Below are positions 8,701 through 16,749 of a stretch of DNA of 64,000 bases, piece by piece (within the stretch, counting starts at the first letter, position 1; every line of letters begins with the position of its first letter). A program made the position numbers and the translations under genes. The notes beneath the pieces are model-generated. The model was given only the letters and a program-made list of their open reading frames with translations, ran no database searches and was not told where the DNA came from. The stretch is taken from assembly GCA_015061295.1 (NCBI GenBank), contig SUWU01000006.1, positions 1 through 64,000 of the forward strand, written 5' to 3'. Origin of the DNA: Lentimicrobiaceae bacterium. GTDB taxonomy: Bacteria; Bacteroidota; Bacteroidia; Bacteroidales; F082.

Positions 8701-10045
8701 CCTTAACTTCTGTAGTCATGTCTTTATCTATTGGTTTTGACCATACTATCTCAGACTCCTGACTATTTCCTTCGTATAAAGCGGCTACACCCCATTGATA
8801 TTTACCTGCTTCTTGTGTGCCCCATGAATTATCTACATATACGGTGTCGGTTGTATTTCCAATATTAGTTATATCGCCTGTAAATACATTCGTTCTATAC
8901 ACGTTGTATCCACTTGCGGCAAGTTCTCTTTTGTTTTCATTTGTCACGAAAGTAGCTTTGCTTCCTGGTTTTTCGAGATAGCCTCTTATGATCCACGACA
9001 TCATGGCATCATTGTCTAAGGCATGTTTCCATTCTGTTCCGTTAGAAGAGTACCAGTCGCTATTAGGATTGTTACAATAAAGAGCTGCTACACATGGATA
9101 TGCTAACTCATCGCAGTAGAAGACTATCCATAAGGTTTGTGTGCCATCGATATACACTGGTTCGTCGAGGGTGACTTCATATATAGCATTGGTGTTTCCT
9201 GGCATTCCAAAATCTTGACTTGTTACCAATGTGCCAGGAGCAGTCTCGCCACCGAGATGTATATCGACTCTGAAGTTGGCAGCATTACCTTCATAATCAA
9301 AGAGTGCTACCTTTGTCAAGGTGTAACCTTCTGTCTCTTCTGATGGAGGGAATGATGCAGCCCAATAAACAGGAGATGGCTCTCCCCAACCTATCAGGTT
9401 TGATACCGTGCCGTCATCATAATGTAACCAGCCGCCTTCAAATGACTCTTTTTTAAAGAATGTAATGTCGTCGATATAAAAAGCGTCATCGCCTTCGTTC
9501 CATAATTCGTCTTTGGAATATTCCCATCTGTAGGTGTGTGTGCCTTCTGAGATGTTTAGCTGTTTGTAAATCCAGTCAGCTACACCCGACATCGTGGCTA
9601 CGAGTACACCATCAACATAGAAATATCCATAATCATAATATTGTTCACTCGATATCTTGTAATAGAATCCTAAATAACCATCTGATGGAGCAGTGTATTC
9701 TATCTCAATGGCTGATATACCATAGTTGACATTCTCACAAGTTGACTTCATAGCATATTGTCCTTCGTATGCGTCGGTAGTTATCTCCCAAGGGTAATCA
9801 CTCACCGAGTTGTTCCATGCGTGTGATGAGAAATCTCCTGTCTCGAAGTTTTCTGTACTATCATCTTTCTTTTCAAAACTCCAGGCGACATGAACTGACG
9901 AGTCGTCTATTTCTGTAGCATCGACATACTCTACAGGAGTATTATTCCGTAGAGATTTAGAATAAAGATTTGATAAATTTTGTGCATTTGTCGAACAAAA
10001 AAGCCCGTGTAAGCACAACATTGCAATAATAAAAGACCTTTTCAT
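5702..10045 (-). CDS. Large T9SS-secreted HagA-like adhesin with cleaved-adhesin modules
   Basis: 1447 residues with signal peptide 1-22. Visible modules, approximate positions: a MAM/jelly-roll-like module at 65-200 (FETGDF...YIDDITFF); a YDDG-type domain at 205-355; a fibronectin-III-like stretch, then a carboxypeptidase-regulatory/PEGA-like domain (445-535); a cleaved-adhesin domain at 555-730 (SYSFENGLEGWTTIDAN); a second at 820-990 (YGFENGMEGWTLIDNDGDG); another YDDG domain at 1100-1250; an Fn3-like domain; and the type-A T9SS sorting domain at about 1375-1447 (VYPNPTRDKVMIS...MIRIV). The architecture is like the haemagglutinin/adhesin regions of Porphyromonas HagA, RgpA and Kgp, which bind haem, matrix proteins and red cells. 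Here it is a separate protein without protease. The first module is also found in the two Rgp-like proteases of this window. The ligand is unknown. Confidence 0.85.
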   Translation of the reverse strand: MKRSFIIAMLCLHGLFCSTNAQNLSNLYSKSLRNNTPVEYVDATEIDDSSVHVAWSFEKKDDSTENFETGDFSSHAWNNSVSDYPWEITTDAYEGQYAMKSTCENVNYGISAIEIEYTAPSDGYLGFYYKISSEQYYDYGYFYVDGVLVATMSGVADWIYKQLNISEGTHTYRWEYSKDELWNEGDDAFYIDDITFFKKESFEGGWLHYDDGTVSNLIGWGEPSPVYWAASFPPSEETEGYTLTKVALFDYEGNAANFRVDIHLGGETAPGTLVTSQDFGMPGNTNAIYEVTLDEPVYIDGTQTLWIVFYCDELAYPCVAALYCNNPNSDWYSSNGTEWKHALDNDAMMSWIIRGYLEKPGSKATFVTNENKRELAASGYNVYRTNVFTGDITNIGNTTDTVYVDNSWGTQEAGKYQWGVAALYEGNSQESEIVWSKPIDKDMTTEVKVTARTNNGDSAKEATVTLANTVEEDYVYSAVLDYTGTVTFDSFRKGTYELTVEKEGFSSTIINQVVEIWDEADFNVLLTEVTSAVEGLYVSPTGYAMWDGKFIDTGDEFSYSFENGLEGWTTIDANADGHTWNHSSQADTHGTVVGTSHTGTGHIFSESFCLGSNEALLPDDYIVSPTKVSISNTSVFSFYASAIDEAYYAEHFGVAVSVDGNTSASDFKTIAEWTIDGGKRQTPWTKYEVNLSDYAGKEVWIAIRHFGIADMFVLTIDDVTLTNANSERALIKYQVMLDGNVVADSLVTPFFQHENLVDGTEYTTSVIAKYTSGSSEAVEYTWTKMPEETFLGVNDLSAKLIDNKAVLSWTLPDIDLPDPVSYSYGFENGMEGWTLIDNDGDGFNWTHNSYNADVLAHNGESCVYSESFNYEIQIALYPDNYMVAPKKFTATEESKISFYACAQHYNYPNEHIGVAVSSASNNNSDDFTTIAEWTIEGDKRQTEWVKYEADLSEYAGQEIWVAIRHFNVSDEYIVVVDDIEIFINNDNEREVREVREENENAIAEILGVMIYRNGKLLSHKLTEGETFTDNNGVEGDEYCVKVVYGGDKDATYYAMSDLACAEVIYEMYCAAPKNLYGEYHSQGGDCGALLTWPYEDEKAWMYYDDGVQIDALGTGDSGSSFYWGVMFPAELLSEYVGRSLTMVSMFDCLYHGGTLYVFKGGTTSPGVLACSQPYIATGSGEFVKFELNRPVAIDGTENIWVVFRNDYGATYPAAYSAFSGDSNGSWISLDGSTWGDVASPDIFGAPLTWMVRAYAGFANKTSEITAQQIELVNINTDATTLKAKNEVVTRRASTLDHYNIYRSTTADNFQLIGSSEEGTYFDAINEDGTYYYQVKAVYEENGETCESEAASVYNSDKDYVMVDIVSIDENGVKGMMVYPNPTRDKVMISAEGIERITIIDAMGRAVADNIVNSDNETINMSQYDAGVYMIRIVTKSGVAVKRITVVR

Positions 10046-10150
10046 TTTTAAATAATAATTAATTAATAATTGATATATATTACATGGATAATGTTAATTA
10101 TCTCACATGCGAAAATAGCAATTTTATCTCTATTTTATAACATTTTATCT

Positions 10151-10189
10151 AAAAAAAAGACTGCCTAACTTTTTATCGTTAGACAGTCT
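10151..10189 (-). terminator. Terminator of the phosphotransferase gene
   Basis: On the minus strand a 12-bp stem (10178-10189 with 10158-10169, one mismatch) is followed by eight T residues (10151-10158 region). It lies beyond a word array that directly follows the stop codon. Confidence 0.8.
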
Positions 10190-10190
10190 C

Positions 10191-10222
10191 ATTAACTCAT
10201 TGATTCATTGACTCATTGACTT
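10191..10222 (-). repeat. 8-bp word array after the phosphotransferase stop codon
   Basis: Four octamers on the + strand: ATTAACTC, ATTGATTC, ATTGACTC, ATTGACTT. On the coding strand these read as AGTCAATG-type words that begin at the stop codon and run to the terminator. Confidence 0.65.
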
Positions 10223-11091
10223 TATAAAGTGTCGTATGCTTCAATCAAATCTTTAGCGAAGCCATAGAACATCTGAGCCACCGCTGTGAAGTCCATGTTG
10301 AGGTCTTTGCTTAAGCCAATCATTTCTTTAAACATAGCTACGTTATACCATTGTAAGCATTGGAAAGCTCTGTGGAAATGGAGACGTTTCAGCTCCTCAC
10401 TTGATGGCTTATGACCGAGATAGGCTTCTAACAAGCTGAGAGCTTTATCGAATCCTGCGTTGCCGTAACAAGCGATGTCATAATAAGGGTCGTTCATGCC
10501 TGCAAATTCCCAGTCTAAGATATAAAACTTATCACCATCGATGACTAAGTTAGTTGGCTGATAGTCGCAGTGACAAGGAACATGCTTGATGTCTTTATAT
10601 GTATCTCTCATCGCGTCTAAGCGTTTGCGTAAGTCGATATATTCTTGAGGATGTTCGAAGCCTAAGTCTTTACAATATTTCTCATAGTTGTCTAAACGTT
10701 CAAAGGCATTATATTCTTTGAATTGAATGTCACTTTCGTGTAATCTTTTCAAGGCCTTTGCTGACATCTCGTTATAAGAAACAATATCGGTATTCGACAT
10801 TATTGTTCCTTCAACATATAGTGCGAGTTTCTCTCCTGTTCTGAGTTCAACATATTCAGTCTTATTGTTGACACCTAATTTCTCTACTTTCTGAATGTTA
10901 TCCCATTCTTCATATCTGTCAACAAAACATTCAGCGTATTTGCCTGGAACGCGATATGTATATTTAGTTCCTTTGCATTCTACCACGTAAGTGTAGTTAC
11001 TCATGCCGCCTTCTAAACGTTTGATAATTTTAGCGTCGGTAGCATTCATCAAGATGTTAACTCTTTTAATGATATAACTTTCTATTTCCAT
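10222..11091 (-). CDS. Phosphotransferase, choline/ethanolamine-kinase (LicA/APH) family
   Basis: 289 residues with a kinase-like fold. A glycine-containing nucleotide loop GGMSNYTY (28-35) is followed by the catalytic motif HCDYQPTN (H174, D176, N181) and the metal-binding DWE (D193). These match the choline/ethanolamine kinase and aminoglycoside phosphotransferase superfamily; the overall look is closest to LicA-type choline kinases. Substrate is inferred only: choline or another small alcohol or amino alcohol used to decorate surface glycans. No CTP:phosphocholine cytidylyltransferase lies next to it, so a classic lic locus is not shown here. It follows an Fe-S aldo/keto reductase by 17 bp, suggesting co-transcription, and is ended by a strong terminator. 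Confidence 0.75.
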   Translation of the reverse strand: MEIESYIIKRVNILMNATDAKIIKRLEGGMSNYTYVVECKGTKYTYRVPGKYAECFVDRYEEWDNIQKVEKLGVNNKTEYVELRTGEKLALYVEGTIMSNTDIVSYNEMSAKALKRLHESDIQFKEYNAFERLDNYEKYCKDLGFEHPQEYIDLRKRLDAMRDTYKDIKHVPCHCDYQPTNLVIDGDKFYILDWEFAGMNDPYYDIACYGNAGFDKALSLLEAYLGHKPSSEELKRLHFHRAFQCLQWYNVAMFKEMIGLSKDLNMDFTAVAQMFYGFAKDLIEAYDTL

Positions 11092-11108
11092 TGTGTATTA
11101 TAGTTTAT

Positions 11109-12125
11109 TTATTTATTTGTATAAAATGTCTTGAAATCTTCGTAGTTACGTTTTAATAGGTTAGGCGTGTCTAAGCCGTAGGGACATCTGCTTTTGCAGA
11201 GGTTACAGTGCAGACAGTTATCTATTCTCTTCATTTTCTCATTCCATTCTTCGGTGAGATAAACGCTGTGAGGTGCTCGTCGTAAGAAGAGACTCATTCT
11301 CGCGCAGTCGTTTATCTGTATCCCAGCAGGGCATGGCATACAATAACCGCAGCCTCTACAGAAGTCGCCTGCAAGTTCTTCTCTGTCTTTCTTCACCTTA
11401 GCCCAGCGTTCTTCCGTCATGACGGGTGGGTTGTCTTGATACGAGATAAACTCGTCTAACTCCGACTCTCTCTGAACGCCCCATATAGGAAGCACATGAT
11501 CATATTGATTTAAGAATGCGTAGGCGCAGGCTGAGTCTGTGATAAGACCTCCTGAAAGAGCCTTCATACAGACGAAGCCTATCTCTTTCTCCTTACACAT
11601 ATCAACCAATTCTAATTCTTTTTCAGAACTTATATATGAAAATGGAAATTGTAGTGTCTCATAAAGTCCTGATTCGATGGCTTCTTTGGCTACATGATGA
11701 CGATGGTTGGTGATACCAATATGACGTATCATGCCTTTCTCTTTAGCTTCTAACATAGCATCATAGACACCGCTTTCATCGCCAGGCTTCGGACAGAAAC
11801 TTGGATTATGGAATTGATATAAGTCGATGTAGTCTGTCTTCAACAGTTTAAGACTTGTCTCTAAGTCTTTCCAGAAAGCATCAACATTAGTAGCTGCTGT
11901 CTTTGTTGCTATGATAACTTTATCGCGAATATCGCTCAGGGCATAACCTATCTTCTCTTCGCTGTCGGTGTAGAAACGTGCTGTGTCGAAATATGTTATC
12001 CCGTTGTCGTAGGCTTTACGCAAGAGATAGGCAGCATCATCTTTAGAGATACGCTGTATCGGCAAAGCACCAAAGCCGTTTTTGTTTACAACGAAACCAG
12101 TCTTTCCTAATGTAACCTTTTGCAT
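11109..12125 (-). CDS. Aldo/keto reductase with C-terminal 2x[4Fe-4S] ferredoxin domain
   Basis: The 338-residue protein has an N-terminal AKR TIM barrel (about 1-235) with the tetrad D47, Y52 (DTARFYTD), K75 (IATKT) and H106 (YQFHNPS). It also has a C-terminal ferredoxin-like part with two four-cysteine clusters: C256, C259, C262, C265 and C304, C307, C310, C314. This combination is common in anaerobes and implies an oxidoreductase that passes electrons between an NAD(P)H- or substrate-linked site and Fe-S clusters; the substrate is unknown. It sits 17 bp upstream of the phosphotransferase. The 90-bp space on its 5' side is filled by two heptamer arrays, and no clear promoter is seen there. 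Confidence 0.9.
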   Translation of the reverse strand: MQKVTLGKTGFVVNKNGFGALPIQRISKDDAAYLLRKAYDNGITYFDTARFYTDSEEKIGYALSDIRDKVIIATKTAATNVDAFWKDLETSLKLLKTDYIDLYQFHNPSFCPKPGDESGVYDAMLEAKEKGMIRHIGITNHRHHVAKEAIESGLYETLQFPFSYISSEKELELVDMCKEKEIGFVCMKALSGGLITDSACAYAFLNQYDHVLPIWGVQRESELDEFISYQDNPPVMTEERWAKVKKDREELAGDFCRGCGYCMPCPAGIQINDCARMSLFLRRAPHSVYLTEEWNEKMKRIDNCLHCNLCKSRCPYGLDTPNLLKRNYEDFKTFYTNK

Positions 12126-12214
12126 AACAGTTTACAGTTTACAATTTACAGTTTACAATTATATTGAGATTATTAACTATCAATTGTTAATTGTTAATTG
12201 TCAATTGTTAATTA
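12126..12214 (-). repeat. Two 7-bp word arrays between the Gate-domain gene and the aldo/keto reductase gene
   Basis: 12126-12160 holds AACAGTT, TACAGTT, TACAATT, TACAGTT, TACAATT. 12180-12214 holds TCAATTG, TTAATTG, TTAATTG, TCAATTG, TTAATTA. The second begins directly after the stop codon of the Gate-domain gene when read on its coding strand; the first runs up to the start codon of the reductase gene. Confidence 0.75.
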
Positions 12215-12215
12215 T

Positions 12216-13355
12216 CTAAAATATCCAAGTTAACAAAACATAAAGCCAGTGAGCAGCGACACCAGCGACGAGGCCTCCTATGGTGTGGGCTAAGATAGCT
12301 TTTGAGGTGAGGCTACGATAACCGAGTGAGTCGAGCATTGCAGTATGAGTGCTGAGATAACCGCTCCAGCACATTCCCATTGCTGTAAATACTGCTATGG
12401 CGTTGCCATTGATGATGTTCTCTTGTACGAAGCGAGGAATCAGACCGAGAGCTGCACCTACAGCGCCGAGTGCTGTGATAGGGAATGCAACTAACTCAGG
12501 GTTGGTGAAGCCGAATAACCATTCAAAGACAAAATCTATCTTTCCTGCAAGATATGGTAACAAGGCGATGCCTTCGTAAGCTCCTCCGGTGTAACCGCCT
12601 TCTGGCATTCCAAAGGTAAGCATCATGACTAAGGTAGATATGATGAGCACTCCTGGAATGATGGCGAGACCTATCTCAACACCTGACTTGCCTCCATCTA
12701 AGACAGCATTTAAAAGACGTAAGAAAACGCCACCTTCTGTCTTGAAAGAGATATTCTGTTCGTTGCCTTTCTCTTCACTGATCTCAACATCAAGGTCGGG
12801 ACGTGATTTGAGTATGAAACGTTGCATCAATCGGGTGGAGATGATACTTCCTATAACAGCGCCTAATAAACCGACGAGGGCTGCGTTGAGATAACCTTTA
12901 CCCATCATAAACATGATGACAACGAGACCCATGCCGAAAGCAGTGCCGAAGTTTGTTAATGAGATAAGCTGATATTTTTTGAAATAACGTGCGAAGTTGG
13001 TGTCTTTGGAGAGACTGATGATGGCAGGATTGTCGGATAAGAATGTCATGATGCCACCGAGAGCTGCCACGCCAGGAAGATTATATAAAGGCTTCATCAA
13101 AGGACGAAGAATGACTTCTACTAAACGGACTACACCGAACTCAACCAAGAGATTGCCTAAAGCTCCCGATAAAACAGTGATAGCCATGATATAAAACACT
13201 GTCTCTAACAATAAGCTATATGATGTTTGCATCAGTGTGTTGAGCATGTTGGGAAATCCCATCCTCATGCCGATGAATCCAAAGAATCCCAAGAAGACTA
13301 TCAAGAAGACACCTGCTTCTATACGGCGTTTTGTTAAAAATTTTAAACCTTTCAT
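12216..13355 (-). CDS. Integral membrane protein with two nucleoside-recognition (Gate) domains
   Basis: 379 residues, strongly hydrophobic with about 8-10 membrane segments. Two Gate-like halves are seen: residues about 40-150 (GIMTFLSDNPAIISLSKDTN) and about 215-370. A charged linker follows residue 185 (SRPDLDVEISEEKG). It resembles the CD0519/CD1768 family of membrane proteins, related to nucleoside-recognition and spore-maturation SpmA/B proteins. The transported solute is not established. It follows an outer-membrane barrel gene by 22 bp, which in turn follows a Pit-type phosphate transporter by 12 bp, so it is likely part of the same transcript. A role linked to phosphate or nucleoside uptake is inference from that context. 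Confidence 0.75.
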   Translation of the reverse strand: MKGLKFLTKRRIEAGVFLIVFLGFFGFIGMRMGFPNMLNTLMQTSYSLLLETVFYIMAITVLSGALGNLLVEFGVVRLVEVILRPLMKPLYNLPGVAALGGIMTFLSDNPAIISLSKDTNFARYFKKYQLISLTNFGTAFGMGLVVIMFMMGKGYLNAALVGLLGAVIGSIISTRLMQRFILKSRPDLDVEISEEKGNEQNISFKTEGGVFLRLLNAVLDGGKSGVEIGLAIIPGVLIISTLVMMLTFGMPEGGYTGGAYEGIALLPYLAGKIDFVFEWLFGFTNPELVAFPITALGAVGAALGLIPRFVQENIINGNAIAVFTAMGMCWSGYLSTHTAMLDSLGYRSLTSKAILAHTIGGLVAGVAAHWLYVLLTWIF

Positions 13356-13377
13356 TTTCTCAAATATTTAATTGTTT

Positions 13378-14397
13378 TTATTTTACAAAGTTAACTCTCC
13401 ATGTTACACCAACATTGAACTGTAATGATAGACCTAAGTCGTCAGATTTGTTGGCTGCAAAGAATCCATGAAGTCTCACATTTTTGTTTCCTTTATAAGG
13501 GTAGGCCTCGAAGCCTAATCCTGCAAAAGTATATTCCATGCCAGGAACGACGGTCATATCCATAAATTGAGGTTTGCCATAGATGTCATTGATATTTCTG
13601 TCGTAACCGCCTTTTGCTACAAGGGTGAACTTATCTGTAAAAGCATATTTCACTTCTCCGATAAGGGTGAAGTCGCCCAAGAAGAAGTCTTTCTGATGGA
13701 AGAAGCCTCTGTTCATGAAGTCGATATAGAAATCCAATCTGTCGAAGTCGAACATATTGCCTAAGGCTATATAATTAATGTAATGGTGTTTGGTCTGTTC
13801 AATCATATTGAAAGAGTATGATGTCTTAAAGAATCCCATCCTTCCGTACCATAAGAGGTTGTAGGCATATTTACCTTCAAACTTATAATTTTCTTCATTT
13901 TCGTAGAAGGTTGAGTTGGTGATTTGGAATATGATGTCATGTTTTTTGTCGTTGCTATGGAATGCCACCTGTCCTCCCACGTCGTAGCAATTGAAAGTGT
14001 TCCAGAACTGAGATGCGTAATATACATCGATAGGAGCGAGGTCGTATTCCCATCCACCAACGGCGAGAGGCATCTTACCTGCTGTAACAGAGAGGTTTTT
14101 ATGTCCTTGATAAGTGACAATCATATAGTCTGTCTTAGAACTTCCGTATTGCATATCGAATCTCTGGCGCACACGATAGGAGAAGTCTTGAAGGAAAGTT
14201 CCTTTTATCTCGAAGTTGAAATATTTCCCGTCTATGCCAGACGTCGATGTCTCTCCTTGTTCAAAATAGTCGAAGTCGGCGCGACCTTCTATCGATAATT
14301 TATCGATGGTAAAGTTATCCTTCTCTTGTGCTGAGGCGATGTTGAGAGATAATGTCGCTATTACTGCGATTAAAAAAACTCTTGATACTTTTTTCAT
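13378..14397 (-). CDS. Outer-membrane beta-barrel protein, probable phosphate-linked porin
   Basis: 339 residues with signal peptide 1-23 (ending ASAQ). The rest shows alternating strands rich in Phe, Tyr and Lys, for example FSYRVRQRFDMQYGSS and FDFDRLDFYIDFMNRGFFH, and ends WRVNFVK. This looks like a 14- to 16-stranded barrel. It starts 12 bp after the Pit phosphate transporter gene, so the simplest reading is that it is the outer-membrane channel for the same substrate, comparable to OprO/OprP phosphate-selective porins. That specificity is inferred from position only; I did not recognise a phosphate-binding arginine ladder. Confidence 0.65.
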   Translation of the reverse strand: MKKVSRVFLIAVIATLSLNIASAQEKDNFTIDKLSIEGRADFDYFEQGETSTSGIDGKYFNFEIKGTFLQDFSYRVRQRFDMQYGSSKTDYMIVTYQGHKNLSVTAGKMPLAVGGWEYDLAPIDVYYASQFWNTFNCYDVGGQVAFHSNDKKHDIIFQITNSTFYENEENYKFEGKYAYNLLWYGRMGFFKTSYSFNMIEQTKHHYINYIALGNMFDFDRLDFYIDFMNRGFFHQKDFFLGDFTLIGEVKYAFTDKFTLVAKGGYDRNINDIYGKPQFMDMTVVPGMEYTFAGLGFEAYPYKGNKNVRLHGFFAANKSDDLGLSLQFNVGVTWRVNFVK

Positions 14398-14409
14398 AAC
14401 ATTAATATT

Positions 14410-16632
14410 CTATTCGTTTAATTTAGCTTCGCTGCGTAAGATGTGACGCATCTCGGTTATAAGCTCCGACGACTCTTGTATTATATTAAGGTATAATAAT
14501 GCGAGGTCGATGTTTTCTTTGTTGTGTTGTATTCTGTCCATCTGTTCGTGGCTCATCTCCACCACTTCATCTTCTCTTGTTTTGATACGTTCCATCACGC
14601 CATCAACATCGCTATATTCTGAAGTTGATATTGTTATGTCGGCGGTGTCTATCGACCATATCACTTTTTCTTTCAGACTCTCCACCTCAGGAAGATATTT
14701 CTTGTCTAATGGAGTGAAGCTATTGTCAACATATTCTTTGCATGGATCACATATTCTTCTTAGAGCATATAAAATCTGTTCGATACAGTTATATGACAGA
14801 TGGAACCATGTGTTTTTGTTTATCATCTTATCGTCTAAACGACGCATAATCATAATCTCTTTTCTCTTAAGTTGTTTCATCTTCTCTTTGGCGAGACGGC
14901 AGTCGTTAGACACTTTTCTCAGTGTCTTGATGTCTTCTTTGATGAAAGAACTCACGACATCGGTATAGATGTTTTTAGAGATATTAAGAAGTTCATTGAT
15001 ACTTTGTTTGTTATGCTGGATAAGTGTTTCATAAAGGATTTCTTGGTCGGAGGTGTTCATAGCTTGTTCGAATAAGTCGTCGGTCTCGTTGTTCTTGTTT
15101 GTCTTGGCTCTGTTTTTAATTATGACTAATACTGATAAAGCTATCATCACTATCATTGCCACTATGCCGCCGTAGTAGAATAGCAGGGCTATTAAGAAGC
15201 AGATGAGGAATGCCACTATCGCTGTGATGAACCAGCCGCCTATGACGGCGAACATGCCTGTGACGCGATATACTGCGCTTTCTCTCGACCACGCTCTGTC
15301 GGCTAATGAAGCACCCATAGTAACCATGAAAGTGACATATGTCGTTGACAAGGGAAGCTTTAATGATGTGCCGAGTGCTATAAGCATAGAGGCCAACACT
15401 ATACTCACCGAGCCTCTGATGAGGTCGAAAGAGGCGTTTTCTTCGAGTATCATCTCTCTGTTGTCGAAGCGTCGTTCTATCCATGCCTTTACTTTTGCTG
15501 GTAAAATATTGTCAACAGCAGTAACCATATTATTGGTAAATCTCACTAAGCTACGAGCGATAGCTGAGGAACCGAACGACTCGTTGCCTCCGTTTTGTTT
15601 AGAGAGGTCTAAAGATGTCTGTAAAACGATTTTAGCCTTCTTTGATGTGAGTAATGTTATAGCCATGAGGATGCCTGCGACGACTAAATATATGGTGTTG
15701 GCAGCCGACATGGTGTTTAACGAGCCCATGCTGAGACTGTCGATGGCAACGTTGCTACGTCTCACTTCAATATAAGTGTCTAAGCCTGCAAGAGGTACGC
15801 CGATAAAGTTGACAAGGTCGTTGCCTGCAAATGCCATGGCAAGAGCAAAGGTGCCTATGAGTACTACGAGCTTTAATACGTTTACTTTAAGGAAATAAAG
15901 TATCTGCATCAATATGGTTAAGAAGACAAAACTTATACCGAGTAGTTGCCATGTATGAGTGTCGATCCATGTGTGCATGTCGGCGGTAATAAAAGCTGCT
16001 CCTTTCATTCCTTTGATGAGCATGAAATATATCAAAGCTGTTGTTGCTATTCCACTGAATATGCCAACCTTCCATTTCAGGTTTTTGAGATAATTGAAGG
16101 AGAAGATGAGACGTGTGATATATTGTACAATAATTCCAAAGATGAATGCTATTGCCACAGAGAGGAAGATGCCTACTACCATGGTGAGGGCTTTGTCGGT
16201 ATTGATGAGTTCTGCTAAACTCGCGTCGGCTGTGCCGTTGTGCATCTTAATCATCGCGATGGCTACTGTGGCTCCGAGCAATTCAAAGACGAGCGACACC
16301 GATGTGGAAGTGGGTAAACCTAAGGTGTTGAAGACATCTAATAGAATGAGATTTGCTATCATCACAGCCAAGTATATGTAAATTATCTCGTTGGCGAAGA
16401 AGTACTGTGGGGTGAAGACTCCGTTTCTTGCTATCTCCATCATGCCGTTGCTCATGAGCGAGCCGATAACGATACCTAAGGCTGCGATGATTGTGACAAC
16501 TCTGTATGAAGCAGATTTTGTTCCTACTGCTGCCGACATGAAGTTGGTGGCATCGTTGCTAACGCCAGCTATGATACCTAAAATGGCTAAGATGAAGATG
16601 AAAGTAATGACAATAGGTAAAAAAGTTTCCAT
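14410..16632 (-). CDS. Pit/PHO4-family inorganic phosphate transporter with C-terminal PhoU-like domain
   Basis: The 740-residue protein has about 11-12 membrane segments in residues 1-510. PHO4 signatures occur in both halves: GVSNDATNFMSAAVGTKSA near the N-terminus, VFNTLGLPTSTSVSLV, and LKLPLSTTYVTFMVTMGASL near 415-435. The remaining 230 residues are soluble and helical and resemble PhoU (for instance LKRKEIMIMRRLDDKM), a fusion common in Bacteroidetes Pit proteins that probably gates transport. It should take up phosphate (or metal-phosphate) across the inner membrane using an ion gradient. It is the first gene of a three-gene minus-strand cluster with the barrel and the Gate protein. 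A TATCTTTG -7-like box lies 26 bp upstream. Confidence 0.9.
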   Translation of the reverse strand: METFLPIVITFIFILAILGIIAGVSNDATNFMSAAVGTKSASYRVVTIIAALGIVIGSLMSNGMMEIARNGVFTPQYFFANEIIYIYLAVMIANLILLDVFNTLGLPTSTSVSLVFELLGATVAIAMIKMHNGTADASLAELINTDKALTMVVGIFLSVAIAFIFGIIVQYITRLIFSFNYLKNLKWKVGIFSGIATTALIYFMLIKGMKGAAFITADMHTWIDTHTWQLLGISFVFLTILMQILYFLKVNVLKLVVLIGTFALAMAFAGNDLVNFIGVPLAGLDTYIEVRRSNVAIDSLSMGSLNTMSAANTIYLVVAGILMAITLLTSKKAKIVLQTSLDLSKQNGGNESFGSSAIARSLVRFTNNMVTAVDNILPAKVKAWIERRFDNREMILEENASFDLIRGSVSIVLASMLIALGTSLKLPLSTTYVTFMVTMGASLADRAWSRESAVYRVTGMFAVIGGWFITAIVAFLICFLIALLFYYGGIVAMIVMIALSVLVIIKNRAKTNKNNETDDLFEQAMNTSDQEILYETLIQHNKQSINELLNISKNIYTDVVSSFIKEDIKTLRKVSNDCRLAKEKMKQLKRKEIMIMRRLDDKMINKNTWFHLSYNCIEQILYALRRICDPCKEYVDNSFTPLDKKYLPEVESLKEKVIWSIDTADITISTSEYSDVDGVMERIKTREDEVVEMSHEQMDRIQHNKENIDLALLYLNIIQESSELITEMRHILRSEAKLNE

Positions 16633-16657
16633 TGATTTACATATAAAGTTGCAGGCA

Positions 16658-16665
16658 CAAAGATA
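16658..16665 (-). promoter_or_regulatory. Bacteroidetes -7 box upstream of the phosphate transporter
   Basis: TATCTTTG on the minus strand, matching TAnnTTTG, 26 bp before the ATG. No good TTTG -33 element is seen at the expected 19-20 bp distance, so strength is uncertain. Confidence 0.45.
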
Positions 16666-16749
16666 AAAAAAATATCAAGTCGTTATTTTAATGATAGCAA
16701 AAATTAAACACGTTTTTTTTGTAGCTGTGATAGCGTCGTTAATGAGTTA

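Noticed and set aside
10222-11091. Complete lic-type phosphocholine locus
   Set aside because: Only the kinase-like gene is present. No cytidylyltransferase, choline permease or transferase gene is adjacent.
15203-15775. Long open frame on the + strand opposite the phosphate transporter
   Set aside because: Shadow frame of the transporter gene; membrane-protein codons on the minus strand often leave the complement open. No signal of its own.
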